Below are positions 34,750-44,022 of a DNA stretch of 64,000 nucleotides, in pieces. This stretch comes from Pseudomonas sp. DNDY-54 (GTDB taxonomy: Bacteria; Pseudomonadota; Gammaproteobacteria; Pseudomonadales; Pseudomonadaceae). The notes beneath the pieces were generated by a model, which saw only the letters and a program-made list of their open reading frames with translations, was not told the origin of the DNA and made no database searches. Position numbers and translations under genes: made by a program. The stretch covers positions 248,001-312,000 of the forward strand of contig NZ_CP082271.1 of NCBI RefSeq assembly GCF_019880365.1. Direction: 5' to 3'. How positions within the stretch are numbered: position 1 is the first letter of the stretch; every line of letters begins with the position of its first letter.

Positions 34750-37104
34750 ATGACATTTCGCGTAGTACTGACGGGGCGGCCCATCCAAGGCTGTTCTAAT
34801 GAGCGCATCGAGCAGCGGCTAATGGAGCAGATGAAGCTCTCTGCGGCTCAGGCAAAACAGCTGCTGCCTCCCGCCAAGCGGATGCTGAAGCAGGGGCTGG
34901 ATCGCGCTGGCGCCGAAGCGCTGCACAAGCGGTTCCAGGCGGCAGGGCTTGAGACGCGCATCGAAGCGAGCGAGCCGATGCCAGCTGCTGATCCACTGCA
35001 AGCGCTGCAGACCTTGGCTGGGGCTGGGCTCGAAGCTAAACGGCCGAGCCATCGTTACATGGCGCACGTGCTGCTTGTGACCGCGTGCTGCCTGTTGATC
35101 CCCGTACTCTACGCCGGTTTCGTCATCGCCCTTGCCGTGGCGCTGGGCTGGTACCTGAGCCATGTGCATGTGTACCTGGCCGACGGTTTCAGCGTCTGGC
35201 TGAAGCTGTGTGCCTATGTGATTCCCGCCGTTAGTGGCGGCATCCTTCTGCTCTTTCTCGCACGGCCGCTGTTTTCGAAGCTTGCACCAGCTGAGCGTGA
35301 GCTGGCGCTGGACCTCAGCGCCGAGCCGCGGTTGCAGCAGGTCATCGAGCAGCTCTGCAAAGCGATCGGCGTGCAGGCTCCGGTTGCGGTCCATTTGTCC
35401 GCCCAGGTGAATGCCAGTGTGCATTTTGAAGAGGGCTGGCGTGGGCTGCGTTCCGGGCGCAAGGTGCTGACAATCGGTATGCCGCTGGTGGCCGGGTTGA
35501 CGACTCAACAGTTCGTCGGCGTGCTGGCCCACGAATTTGGACACTTCGCCCAGCGCCTGGGGTTGCGCAGCAGTTTCCTGATCAACCGTGTCAATGCCTG
35601 GCTGGAGCTACGCTGCCATGCGAGCGACCCGTGGGATGACCGTCTCGATGAGTGGCTGGAGCGCGACCTGTGGTTTCCCGTACCCCAGGCGCTACAACTC
35701 GCGCAATTCGGTATCGACCTGTCGCGTCGGCTGATGGACGTTGGATTCAGGCTGAGCTTTCGCCTGTCGCGCTCGCTGTCGCGGCAGATGGAATTCGATG
35801 CCGACCGCTACGAAGCACTGCTTAGCGGCAGTGAGGCGTTCCGCCAGACCGCTCTGCGGCTGCGCACCCTGGCTGAAGCGTGGCAGGCAGTCGATCAGAA
35901 GAACGGCAACATCTGGCGTGAGCGGCGGCTGTTGCGCAACATGCCGGAAGCGACTGCATTGATGGTGTCGCGCTTGGACGCGCGCGTGCTGCAAGCGGTG
36001 GAACAGGGGCTTGACGCTCAAGTGACCCGCTACTGGGACACGCATCCGGCGGATCTCGACCGCATCGAGCACGCCGAGTCGCTGAAGGCGCCCGGGTTCC
36101 TGCGCGATGAGCGTCCGGCGGCTTCGCTATTCGTGCGCTTTGCCGAGCACTGCGAGCGCGTAACGCTTGAGTATTACGCCGACCTTGGCCTGGATGTTCA
36201 TGGCGCACAGCTGCAAGACAGCCAGACGCTGTTGAACACCAACGCACAGCGCGAAGACGCGCTCGGCCAGCTGCGCGAGTGGAGCGGCCGACAGTGGCGA
36301 GCGAAGCCATGGCTAGCACTGCACCTGCCGCTACAGGCCGGTCATGCCGATCTGAGCTGGCAGACGGCGATCGATATGCTGCGTCAGCAGTCTCCTGAAA
36401 CAACCCGCGCCTGGCAGATGGCCGCCGAGGAAGAGGAGCAGCGCAACGCCCTGGCCTATGGTCTCAGCTGGCACCGCTGGGGCGAAACGACCTGGCTGAA
36501 CGAGCGTGAGCCGCTCGTTCCCGAGCTGCACGAGCCGTTGTATCGGCAGATCGAGCAGAACGAGACGGCTGCGCGCCAACTACTGGCGCAGACCGCCTCG
36601 CTGTATCGGCGCCGGCTTGAATGCACGCTTGCGCGCGGCAATGACACCGCCCGCAAGGCCGGGCGTCTGTTGCTGCAGCTCAGCGCCTTGTACACCGATT
36701 ATTCGCGTTTGGCCGAGAGCCGTGAATTGGCCAGACGCTTCCAGCTCGACTACCGCCGGCGGGGCGATACTCAGGCCGACCGGCTTCAGCATGATGCGCT
36801 GCTGCGTTATCAGGATCTGGCGCTGCGTCTGCTGTCCAAGGCGGACGGTATCGCCCAGCCCTATCTCGATGGTGACACCCTCGGCGGCTATCTGCGCCTG
36901 CGTTGTCCGCAACTCAAGGTGACCGCCGGCGAGCCAATGCGCTTTTTCGAGGACAGCGCCGCGCTGCTGGACAGCCTGGCGTATGCGCACGAGCGGGTAG
37001 CCGCCGAGGTTGCGCGCGTCTGCCTCGCGATCGAGCGTGGCCAGGGCATTCGCGGGATTCGCCTGCTCTCCGAGACGGCCAGGGCACAAGCCGAGGTGGT
37101 TTAA
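34750..37104 (+). CDS. M48 family membrane metallopeptidase with N-terminal fused domain
   Basis: 784 residues from the ATG at 34750. Residues 1-75 form a small domain (FRVVLTGRPIQGCSNERIEQRL, then MLKQGLDRAGAEALHKRFQAAGLETRIE) that I have seen in front of unrelated membrane proteins. Two membrane helices follow (about 100-130 and 155-175), then an M48 peptidase with the zinc site H261-E262-F-G-H265 and a downstream FDADRYE acidic ligand. The long C-terminal region (about 330-784) is helical and uncharacterised. Probably an inner-membrane protease related to HtpX in its catalytic part. The upstream ATG at 34537 overlaps the typA terminator region and is rejected. Confidence 0.8.
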   Translation: MTFRVVLTGRPIQGCSNERIEQRLMEQMKLSAAQAKQLLPPAKRMLKQGLDRAGAEALHKRFQAAGLETRIEASEPMPAADPLQALQTLAGAGLEAKRPSHRYMAHVLLVTACCLLIPVLYAGFVIALAVALGWYLSHVHVYLADGFSVWLKLCAYVIPAVSGGILLLFLARPLFSKLAPAERELALDLSAEPRLQQVIEQLCKAIGVQAPVAVHLSAQVNASVHFEEGWRGLRSGRKVLTIGMPLVAGLTTQQFVGVLAHEFGHFAQRLGLRSSFLINRVNAWLELRCHASDPWDDRLDEWLERDLWFPVPQALQLAQFGIDLSRRLMDVGFRLSFRLSRSLSRQMEFDADRYEALLSGSEAFRQTALRLRTLAEAWQAVDQKNGNIWRERRLLRNMPEATALMVSRLDARVLQAVEQGLDAQVTRYWDTHPADLDRIEHAESLKAPGFLRDERPAASLFVRFAEHCERVTLEYYADLGLDVHGAQLQDSQTLLNTNAQREDALGQLREWSGRQWRAKPWLALHLPLQAGHADLSWQTAIDMLRQQSPETTRAWQMAAEEEEQRNALAYGLSWHRWGETTWLNEREPLVPELHEPLYRQIEQNETAARQLLAQTASLYRRRLECTLARGNDTARKAGRLLLQLSALYTDYSRLAESRELARRFQLDYRRRGDTQADRLQHDALLRYQDLALRLLSKADGIAQPYLDGDTLGGYLRLRCPQLKVTAGEPMRFFEDSAALLDSLAYAHERVAAEVARVCLAIERGQGIRGIRLLSETARAQAEVV

Positions 37105-37210
37105 GCAGCGAAGGCAAGCGCCAGCCTGGTCGTCGCGTCTCACAGCTCGGTCGGAAGATTGAACGGATTCTATAAAACCGTCGGGCTTCGTCGCGTTGTT
37201 CGGCCGGAGG

Positions 37211-38905
37211 TTAACGGGTAGTTGTCTGGGGCTCCTGGGCTCGGGATGCCGCCTCCAGGCGCAGCTCCTCCAACAGGGTCCGAGCCGCGAAGTCTGCCGC
37301 GTCCGTGAAGGGATTGAGCACTCGGGCAACACCGGCCGCATCCAGTGCTCGGCCGTGCTGGTCATCGCGGACCACGCCTGCAATCTTTCCCTTGAAGCCG
37401 GCGTGGCCAAGCGCGTGAAGGAAGGCGCGGTTCGCTTCCCACTGCGGAAAGCTTGTGACCACCCACTCGGCGTGCTCCAAGGGCAGGGATTCGAGGAATG
37501 CCGGGTCCTCGCCGTCACCGAAGCGCACCGGCAGACTAGCGCGGCGAAGCGTTCGTATCGCTTCGGGGTCGAAATCGACGCCGAGCACCGGCAGCCTTGC
37601 CTCCGACAGTTGCTGTAGCAGTCGCGAGCCGTAACGGCCCAAACCAAAAATAATCACCCGCGGCTGCCCCGGTGGCCGGGCATCCACTTCGACGGCAAGT
37701 TCGCGGTAGGGCCGTTTGCGCTCGAACAGGCTCAGCCACGGCGCGAGGCGTTCATACAGCGGCTGGGAGAACAGAATCATGTACGTCGAGAGCATGATGG
37801 TCACCAACCCGACCAGCGTTGTCAGCCCCAGCGCCTCCGGCCCGACGTGGCCAAGCGTAATCCCCATGGCGACAAACACAATCGAGAACTCACTGATCTG
37901 GGCCACCGTCAACCCGGCGAGGAACCCCGTGCGCTTGCGGTAGCCCATGTAGCCCATGATCGCCATCACGATCAGCGGATTGCCGATGAGGACGAACAGC
38001 GCGAGCACGATGGCGGGGACGACTTCGTTACCCAGCGTGGAGAAGTCCAGCTTGCCGCCCAGGTCGATGAAGAAGAACAGCAGCATGAAGTCGCGGATGC
38101 CCGTCAGGCGCGCATTCATGGCTTCCCGGTACGCGGTGGAGGCCAGCGAGAAGCCGGCGACAAAAGCCCCCGCTTCCTTGCTGAAGCCGGTGTAGTCGCC
38201 GAGCGCGGCGAGCCCGGTGCCCCAGGCGATCGCAAAGATCAGCAACAGCTCCTGCGACCGCGCCATGCGGCTGACCAGTCTCGGCAAGACATGGAGCATG
38301 AGCACGTACATCAGTATCGCGGCCCCTGCCAGGCGTAGCGCCAGCGAAACGGTGACCTCTCCCCAACCCGCATCACCAGCGCCGCGCAAGGCGCTCATGG
38401 TCATCATCGCTAAAACAACCGCCAGGTCCTGAACGATGAGAAAGCCGACGGCGATACGCCCGTGGAGTGAGTCCAGCTCGTGTTTATCCGAGAGCAGTTT
38501 GACGATGATGATGGTGCTGGAAAAGGTCAGCGCTACGGCGATGTAGATCGCTTCCATTGCGGTCTTGCCCATCAGCAAGGTCAGCACGAAGCCAAAGGTA
38601 ATGGTGAAGGCCAGCTGCCCGAGCCCGGTCGCCAGCGCCACGGGCCCTATATTGCGGATATGCGCCAGATCGAGCTTGAGGCCGACCACGAACAGCAGAA
38701 CGGCGACACCAATCTCTGCCAGCAGGTGGATCTGGTCCTCAGCGTTCACGGGGCCGAACACCGCAGGGCCGAGCAGAATACCGACCACGATGTAGGAGAT
38801 CAGCAGCGGCTGACGCAGGCTCACGGCGATCGCCCCGACGACCGCCGAAATCATCAGCAGCAGGGCGAACTCGGCGAAGGGGCCGTGGGCGAGCAACGCT
38901 TCCAT
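37211..38905 (-). CDS. CPA2-family cation:proton antiporter with TrkA-N domain (KefB-like)
   Basis: Inner-membrane antiporter of 564 residues. About 12 hydrophobic segments cover residues 8-385; the ion-site stretch FSSTIIIVKLLSDK and the acidic motif VQDLAVV are in the expected places. The C-terminal part (about 415-530) is a TrkA-N/RCK Rossmann domain: VIIFGLGRYGSRLLQQL followed by GVDFDPEAI. This is the layout of KefB, KefC and YbaL, which export potassium; no kefF or kefG partner gene lies nearby, so the ion and ligand remain open. Confidence 0.88.
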   Translation of the reverse strand: MEALLAHGPFAEFALLLMISAVVGAIAVSLRQPLLISYIVVGILLGPAVFGPVNAEDQIHLLAEIGVAVLLFVVGLKLDLAHIRNIGPVALATGLGQLAFTITFGFVLTLLMGKTAMEAIYIAVALTFSSTIIIVKLLSDKHELDSLHGRIAVGFLIVQDLAVVLAMMTMSALRGAGDAGWGEVTVSLALRLAGAAILMYVLMLHVLPRLVSRMARSQELLLIFAIAWGTGLAALGDYTGFSKEAGAFVAGFSLASTAYREAMNARLTGIRDFMLLFFFIDLGGKLDFSTLGNEVVPAIVLALFVLIGNPLIVMAIMGYMGYRKRTGFLAGLTVAQISEFSIVFVAMGITLGHVGPEALGLTTLVGLVTIMLSTYMILFSQPLYERLAPWLSLFERKRPYRELAVEVDARPPGQPRVIIFGLGRYGSRLLQQLSEARLPVLGVDFDPEAIRTLRRASLPVRFGDGEDPAFLESLPLEHAEWVVTSFPQWEANRAFLHALGHAGFKGKIAGVVRDDQHGRALDAAGVARVLNPFTDAADFAARTLLEELRLEAASRAQEPQTTTR

Positions 38906-39211
38906 CTGGTTTCTCCCCGTCGAACGGCGCCGGTGTGAATCGGTGGTGCCGGGTGCAGAGCGTCGGCGCTGCGCCTTGGTTGCGATTGTCTAGCTTAGCC
39001 TGTTCGGCAAGGGGGCTCCGCTCAACCCGCGCCTAGTGCGGGCCGTACAATGCAGGCCTTTTGTTAACGCGCCCGTGCGGGCGCGTGGAGCCACAGGCAA
39101 GGAGCCGCGCGATGCGTGGGGCGTATTGCCAGCGGCAGCGTGGTTAAGGGCTACCCAAAGTCGGTCACGCCTCGTGGTAACCAGCCTGTCGACGTACGGG
39201 CTCGAGGCTGT
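38906..39211. other. Intergenic region with hairpins and an orphan start signal
   Basis: No gene is supported. It contains a TACAAT -10-like box (39046-39051), a CCCGC/GCGGG hairpin just before it, a perfect nine-base inverted repeat at 39067-39086, then AAGGAG and an ATG at 39112 opening only an 11-codon frame. This looks like the promoter and leader of a gene whose body is not there. Confidence 0.5.
39067..39086. repeat. Perfect inverted repeat
   Basis: ACGCGCCCG (39067-39075) pairs with CGGGCGCGT (39078-39086) around TG. No T-run follows on either strand, so it is not a standard terminator; it could be an operator or a leader hairpin. Confidence 0.6.
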
Positions 39212-40249
39212 TCACTCTTCAAGCGCGCCGATGATGTCGCCGAGCAGCCGATGCAATGCATCGCGATGGCCCATCGCGCCGCCGGACGGCTGCTGCGTGC
39301 TTGATGTCATTACGACCGTCATTTCGAGCCCAGGCACGACGTAGACCATCTGCCCGCCATAGCCCCAGCCATAGCGCACGTCTTCGCCGGCCAACTGGGT
39401 AATGAACCAGCCGTAACCATACCCGTGGCCGGTGTAGCGTGAGCGGGTGCGGGGCGTCCAGGAGGCGTCTATCCAGTCTTGTGACAGCAGCCGCTCGCCT
39501 GTGGCAGTAAGCCCACCGCGGCGGTACAACTCGCCGAAAGCCAGCAGCGAGCGCGGTGTCATCGCCATTTCGTTGCCACCGAGATAAATCCCCTGTGGGT
39601 CGCGCGTCCAGGCGCTGATGGCGAAGCCGTCGAGGGGTGCCAGCCACTGCCGCGCCAGCTGCAACGTGGATTGGCCGGTGCGCCGGGTGAGGATTGCCGA
39701 GAGCAGGTGGCTGGAGCCGGTGGAGTAGATCATCGGCCCGCCCGGTTCGGCCTCGAAGCGCCGCGCCAGTGCGGCGCGCACCCAGTGGCGGCTTGCGACC
39801 CAGACGCCGTAGTTGCGGCCGGATGTCGAGCCGAGCCCGGCCTGCATGCTGAGCAGGTGACTGACGGTTACCTGTTGCAGGCGCGGATCGGCTTGGCTGG
39901 GCAGATCAGATCTGTTCAGCAACTCGGCGATGGGTTGATCGACGCTCTCGATAAAGCCCTTGTCAATGGCGATACCCACCAGTGCGGAGATCACCGATTT
40001 GGACGCGGATTTGATATTGGTCGGCGCGGTCGTGCGGTGGCCGCGGTAACCCCGTTCGGCGATCACCTCGCCCTGCCGGGTGATGATCAGGGTTTGCAGC
40101 GGCGCCAGTCGTTCAGCCTGATCGAGCACGGCCGCGAGCTCCGTGTTGGCAGTAGCCAGCGGGCTAACGACAAGCAACAGCGCCACGCGGAATACGTGGC
40201 GATAGCTGAGTTTCGGTGCACGCAAAATGTGCTCGGCAGGACTGGGCAT
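39212..40249 (-). CDS. Serine hydrolase, beta-lactamase/esterase class C family
   Basis: 345 residues from the ATG at 40249. A signal-like hydrophobic segment (about 18-35, ending ATA) suggests export. The catalytic SxxK tetrad is S81-A-S-K84, in a TNIKSASKSVISALVGIAID context typical of class C beta-lactamase-related esterases and peptidases; HLLSMQAGLG follows. Near the C-terminus GWGYGGQMVYVVPGLEMTVVMTS matches the third conserved motif region. Probably a periplasmic esterase or peptidase; activity against beta-lactams is not implied. An upstream ATG at 40438 lacks homology. Confidence 0.85.
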   Translation of the reverse strand: MPSPAEHILRAPKLSYRHVFRVALLLVVSPLATANTELAAVLDQAERLAPLQTLIITRQGEVIAERGYRGHRTTAPTNIKSASKSVISALVGIAIDKGFIESVDQPIAELLNRSDLPSQADPRLQQVTVSHLLSMQAGLGSTSGRNYGVWVASRHWVRAALARRFEAEPGGPMIYSTGSSHLLSAILTRRTGQSTLQLARQWLAPLDGFAISAWTRDPQGIYLGGNEMAMTPRSLLAFGELYRRGGLTATGERLLSQDWIDASWTPRTRSRYTGHGYGYGWFITQLAGEDVRYGWGYGGQMVYVVPGLEMTVVMTSSTQQPSGGAMGHRDALHRLLGDIIGALEE

Positions 40250-40322
40250 GCAGCTTGGACCCTGACCAGGCTCTGCCGTGCAATCCCGTAGCCGGGCGGA
40301 TGGCTCGCTTATAGGGTCGAAC

Positions 40323-40769
40323 TTACTGGCGAATCCAGGTCTGCGTGCGGCCCAGCGCCTCGATGCCGATGTAGCCGCGCACTTGCAGCGTGTCGCCGCC
40401 TTCGAGCAGCGTCGCCTTGGCGCGGTAGGTCTTGCCATTGGCCGGGTCGAGAATGGTGCCGTTGCTCCAGGCCTGCTCGCCGTCGGGCTTGAGATCCCAG
40501 AGGATGGTCATGCCGGTGATGGGCTGGTCCTTGCGCTCGCCGTCGCATTCGCTGCAGACCGGGTTCGGCCCGTGGTCCGACTTGAGAATCTCCGCCACCT
40601 TGCCGGTTAGCGTGCCATCAGCAGCCTGCTGGATTTCAACGATGGACTTGGGTTTGCCGGTCTCGTCGTCGATGGTCTGCCAGCGGCCGGCAGGCGAGTC
40701 GGCGGCGAAGGCCAGAGACGAGAGCGAGAGCGGAAGGGCGAGCAGCAAGGCATTGAACAAGAGGCGCAT
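40323..40769 (-). CDS. DUF2147 domain protein
   Basis: A 148-residue secreted protein with a signal peptide ending SLAFA and a single DUF2147 domain. The family pattern is clear: PAGRWQTIDDETGKPKSIVEI, NPVCSECDGERKDQPITGMTIL with its Cys pair, and NGTILDPANGKTYRAKATL. A beta-barrel, lipocalin-like fold is known for a member; the role is unknown. It precedes the serine hydrolase gene on the same strand, 73 bases away. Confidence 0.88.
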   Translation of the reverse strand: MRLLFNALLLALPLSLSSLAFAADSPAGRWQTIDDETGKPKSIVEIQQAADGTLTGKVAEILKSDHGPNPVCSECDGERKDQPITGMTILWDLKPDGEQAWSNGTILDPANGKTYRAKATLLEGGDTLQVRGYIGIEALGRTQTWIRQ

Positions 40770-40984
40770 GGTTTCTCCACGGTTGAAAAGGCAACGCCGA
40801 CTCTAGCACCGGGGGTTTCGCTGCGGTGGGCCTGGCAGGCTGACCGGTTGGTTCTCGTCGCTTATGTCATTCTCAATTTCCGGTAGCGCTTTCCGGGTTG
40901 GGCCGTGGCGACCCCGGCGCATGCAGGCTGAAGGTGCCGCCGCGTGCTTCGTGACGGGCAGGGCTGATGCAAACGTCTCTACGG

Positions 40985-43828
40985 TCAGTTTCCCCTGTCA
41001 CGCTTGAACTCGTTGAGTGCCTTGCGGCAACCGACGCCGGCGCCTTCGCCAAGACCTGCCTCCACCCAGGGCAGGATCACCAACGGCGGCGCAACCAATG
41101 CGCCGACAACGCTCGCGACCGCGCGGGCGATCAGCTCGTTGGTGACTACTTCCACCTGCGGGTCAGTCAGGGTGCCTTTCAGCTGCACGGGCGAGTTGCC
41201 CGAGAGCAGGCTGAAATCCTTGGCGTGGGCTTCAAAGGCCAGGTCCAGTTGCTCGGTAGTCAGGTTGATGGTTCCGCCGCCGGTGACGTTGCTGTCGACG
41301 GTGCTGATGAACAGCTGCTCCAGCTTGGCCGTGCCTTGTTCCGAGGCGAAACGCAGGTAGGCGCAGTTCATCTCAACCTGCTCTGAGTCGGACAAGGCCG
41401 CGACGGCCGCTTCGCCTGCATCGAGACCGAGAAGCTCCACCGCCAGCATGTCGAGCTTGCCGCCCGACATCGCAAGCTCCAGCTGACCGTTCAGCTCGGC
41501 GGCCATTTCACCGAACGACTGGCCGTCGAACCTGATGTCCAGTTGCCCGCCGATCGTACCGGCCGAATCCTGTGCAACCTGTGACAAGTCGGCCTCGCGT
41601 AGCACTGGCGAGAGGTCGATGCGCTCGAGAGCGAGCTGCAGCGAGCCGGTGGGCTGCGGTGGCCGCACATCGACTCGCAGCCTGCCATTCGCCTGGCCGC
41701 CGCCAATGGCAAGCTGTAGCGGTTCGACCTGTAGAACGCCATTGTCCAGTTCGGCTTTGAAATCGACAGCGTTCAGTGGGATGTCTTTGGCGGTGACCCG
41801 TTGTGCCTCGTAGCGAATGATGGCGTCGCGGTTGCGTAGCGCATCGAGGCCGAGTGGCTCATCCGAGAACAGCTGGTCGCCTGCGGGATCGGTGGGGGTG
41901 TCCGGTGCTTTCAGATCCTTTGTATTGAGCGTATTCGAGTACAGATTCGCCCAGAGCATGGTTCGGCCGCTGAGGCTTAGACGGACGTCACCGCTCAGGT
42001 CGCTTTCGCCCCATCGCGCTCTGATGTCTTGCAGGCGCAGCTGTTCATTTTCCCAACGCAGGCGGCCGCTCAGTTGGTAGGGCGCGAGCGAGGGCAGGTC
42101 GAGGCCCAGCAACGGATTCAGGCGCGCCGGGTTGGGGCCTCGAATCGATAGCTGGACGTCCGCGGCGTGCAGCTCAAACGGATTGGTGACCGAGCCTTCA
42201 ACCTGGAGACGACTCTCGCGCGATGTCAGGGTGCCGTCGACTGGGAAGGGTTGGTCGTCAAACAGCGCGAGCAGCGGACCGCCGCTCAGCTCGACGTGCA
42301 GCGGCACGCCATTTCGTTCGGCATCGCCTTGGATGTGCAGACCTGAATCGGTGGATTCGGCTGCGAACTCAACCCAGAGGTCCTGTGCGGGTGCGTTGTA
42401 GCGCAGCTGCGTGTCGCTCAAGCGGGCTTCGTGCTCTCCCAGGCGCGCATGCAGTTCGCCATCCAAGATGCCCAGCGTCTCGTAACCCAGCGGGGCGAGT
42501 GCCTGGCCGAGGTCCAGCTGATCAACCGTCACGTCGAGGGTCCCGCCCAGCGAAGCCTGTCTCAGGTCGAGGGCGCCGCTGGCCTGTATGGCGCCGTCAG
42601 CCTGTGCAACTTGCAACCGCTCGATCGTCAGCTGCTGCTCGGCAAGCCTGGCGTCGAGCACGATATCGTTCAGCGTCACGTCGCCGTAGAAGAGCCGGTC
42701 GAGCGTCAGGTCCACGTCGGCATGGTATTCCCGTAGCGGTTCCAGCATCTGCCGGATGCGTCGTGGCAGCGAGGCCTGAGAGTCGTCGGCCACCGCCGAC
42801 GGTTCGTCTGTCTGCAGCCAGCGCATCACGCCCCAGCGATTGAGGTCGAGCTGGTTACCGTTCAGCTTCACCGTCAGCGCTGGCGTTGCACTGTGTTCGA
42901 ACACCAGCGAGCCGTTTAGCTGAGTCATCCCGGTCTGCAGGTCGATATCCTGCAGCGCCCAGCGCGGCCCCTCTCGCTCCAGCTGCGCGCTGAAGTTGAA
43001 TGCCGGTATATCGATCGCAGGCTGCCTGAAGTTTATTAGTTCGGCTGTTTCGGGTGCCGTCAGCTTAAGCTCGCCGCGCAGTGCATCCAGCTGAGGCAAC
43101 GCCTGCGCCTCGCCGTCGAAACCGGCCCGTATCTCGCCTAGCCGAGCGTCCAGTTTGACGGCGTAAGGCGACTCCGATGACAACGCCGTGGCGGGCCGAG
43201 CACCAATCAGCCTTAGCCTCAGCGGTTGGCCTTGAACGCTGCCACGTCCTTCAACCGAGAGCCGGCGCTGGCCGGGCGCCTTTTCGGTGGTGGCGATATC
43301 GAGGGTTATATCGGCATCGAGCGCGGCGTCGCGGTAGGTCAGCTGGCCGTCGCTGATGCGAATGCGATCGGGCTGGAGCGGTGATGCGCTGTCGTCGGGG
43401 CTGTCCTCGTCGATCAAGGTCGCCCAGTTCGAGCGCCCATCAGCACGTCTGCTGAGATGGACGCGTGGTTGTTCTAACCCGAGCAGTTGCAAGCCAAGGC
43501 TGCCGGTTAGCCATGCGCGGGGGTCGAGCTGTACCTGCAGCGCATCGAGTTCCAGCATATGGGCCGTTTCAGCCCATTCAGGGTTGGCGACCTTGACGTC
43601 GCTGAGGCGAATACCGAGCGGCCAGGCCCAGTCTACATCGAGGCTGCCGATGTCCACGGCTCGGTCGCCCAGGCGCTGGCTCAGCTGCGCTTCCAGCTGC
43701 TGCTGTGCCCACTGGGTCTGAATCATCATCGCCGCGCCTGCCAGCAGCAACAGCATTGCTGCCAGTACGGCCACGGTGATTTTCGCCGCCTTTGCCACCC
43801 TCTTCTGCGCCTCCGATTGCGTACACAA
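40985..43828 (-). CDS. AsmA family protein
   Basis: A 947-residue AsmA/TamB-like protein. An N-terminal membrane helix (residues about 16-36) anchors it in the inner membrane and the rest lies in the periplasm. Repeated beta-strand segments of the type LDALQVQLDPRAWLTGSLGLQLLGLEQPRVHL fill the protein, and the C-terminal AsmA-like part holds IDIRFDGQSFGEMAAELNGQLELAMSGGKLDML. Such proteins are thought to form grooved bridges carrying phospholipid to the outer membrane. It is longer than E. coli AsmA. Confidence 0.88.
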   Translation of the reverse strand: MCTQSEAQKRVAKAAKITVAVLAAMLLLLAGAAMMIQTQWAQQQLEAQLSQRLGDRAVDIGSLDVDWAWPLGIRLSDVKVANPEWAETAHMLELDALQVQLDPRAWLTGSLGLQLLGLEQPRVHLSRRADGRSNWATLIDEDSPDDSASPLQPDRIRISDGQLTYRDAALDADITLDIATTEKAPGQRRLSVEGRGSVQGQPLRLRLIGARPATALSSESPYAVKLDARLGEIRAGFDGEAQALPQLDALRGELKLTAPETAELINFRQPAIDIPAFNFSAQLEREGPRWALQDIDLQTGMTQLNGSLVFEHSATPALTVKLNGNQLDLNRWGVMRWLQTDEPSAVADDSQASLPRRIRQMLEPLREYHADVDLTLDRLFYGDVTLNDIVLDARLAEQQLTIERLQVAQADGAIQASGALDLRQASLGGTLDVTVDQLDLGQALAPLGYETLGILDGELHARLGEHEARLSDTQLRYNAPAQDLWVEFAAESTDSGLHIQGDAERNGVPLHVELSGGPLLALFDDQPFPVDGTLTSRESRLQVEGSVTNPFELHAADVQLSIRGPNPARLNPLLGLDLPSLAPYQLSGRLRWENEQLRLQDIRARWGESDLSGDVRLSLSGRTMLWANLYSNTLNTKDLKAPDTPTDPAGDQLFSDEPLGLDALRNRDAIIRYEAQRVTAKDIPLNAVDFKAELDNGVLQVEPLQLAIGGGQANGRLRVDVRPPQPTGSLQLALERIDLSPVLREADLSQVAQDSAGTIGGQLDIRFDGQSFGEMAAELNGQLELAMSGGKLDMLAVELLGLDAGEAAVAALSDSEQVEMNCAYLRFASEQGTAKLEQLFISTVDSNVTGGGTINLTTEQLDLAFEAHAKDFSLLSGNSPVQLKGTLTDPQVEVVTNELIARAVASVVGALVAPPLVILPWVEAGLGEGAGVGCRKALNEFKRDRGN

Positions 43829-44022
43829 CGGTCGAATGCGATCGGCTGCACCGAGGCAGCCCTATAAGGGGTCGACCGCGGGCGGGCAGAAAAAGGTCAT
43901 CACGAGATATCGGGCCTGCGCAGAAAGAGGCCTGAGAACGCGTTCTAGCGGGGGCTGGCGCATCAGAACGTCACGCGGCGGCGGCGGGAGGACGGCATCA
44001 GCGGTCCACCCGGCGCGCGGGG

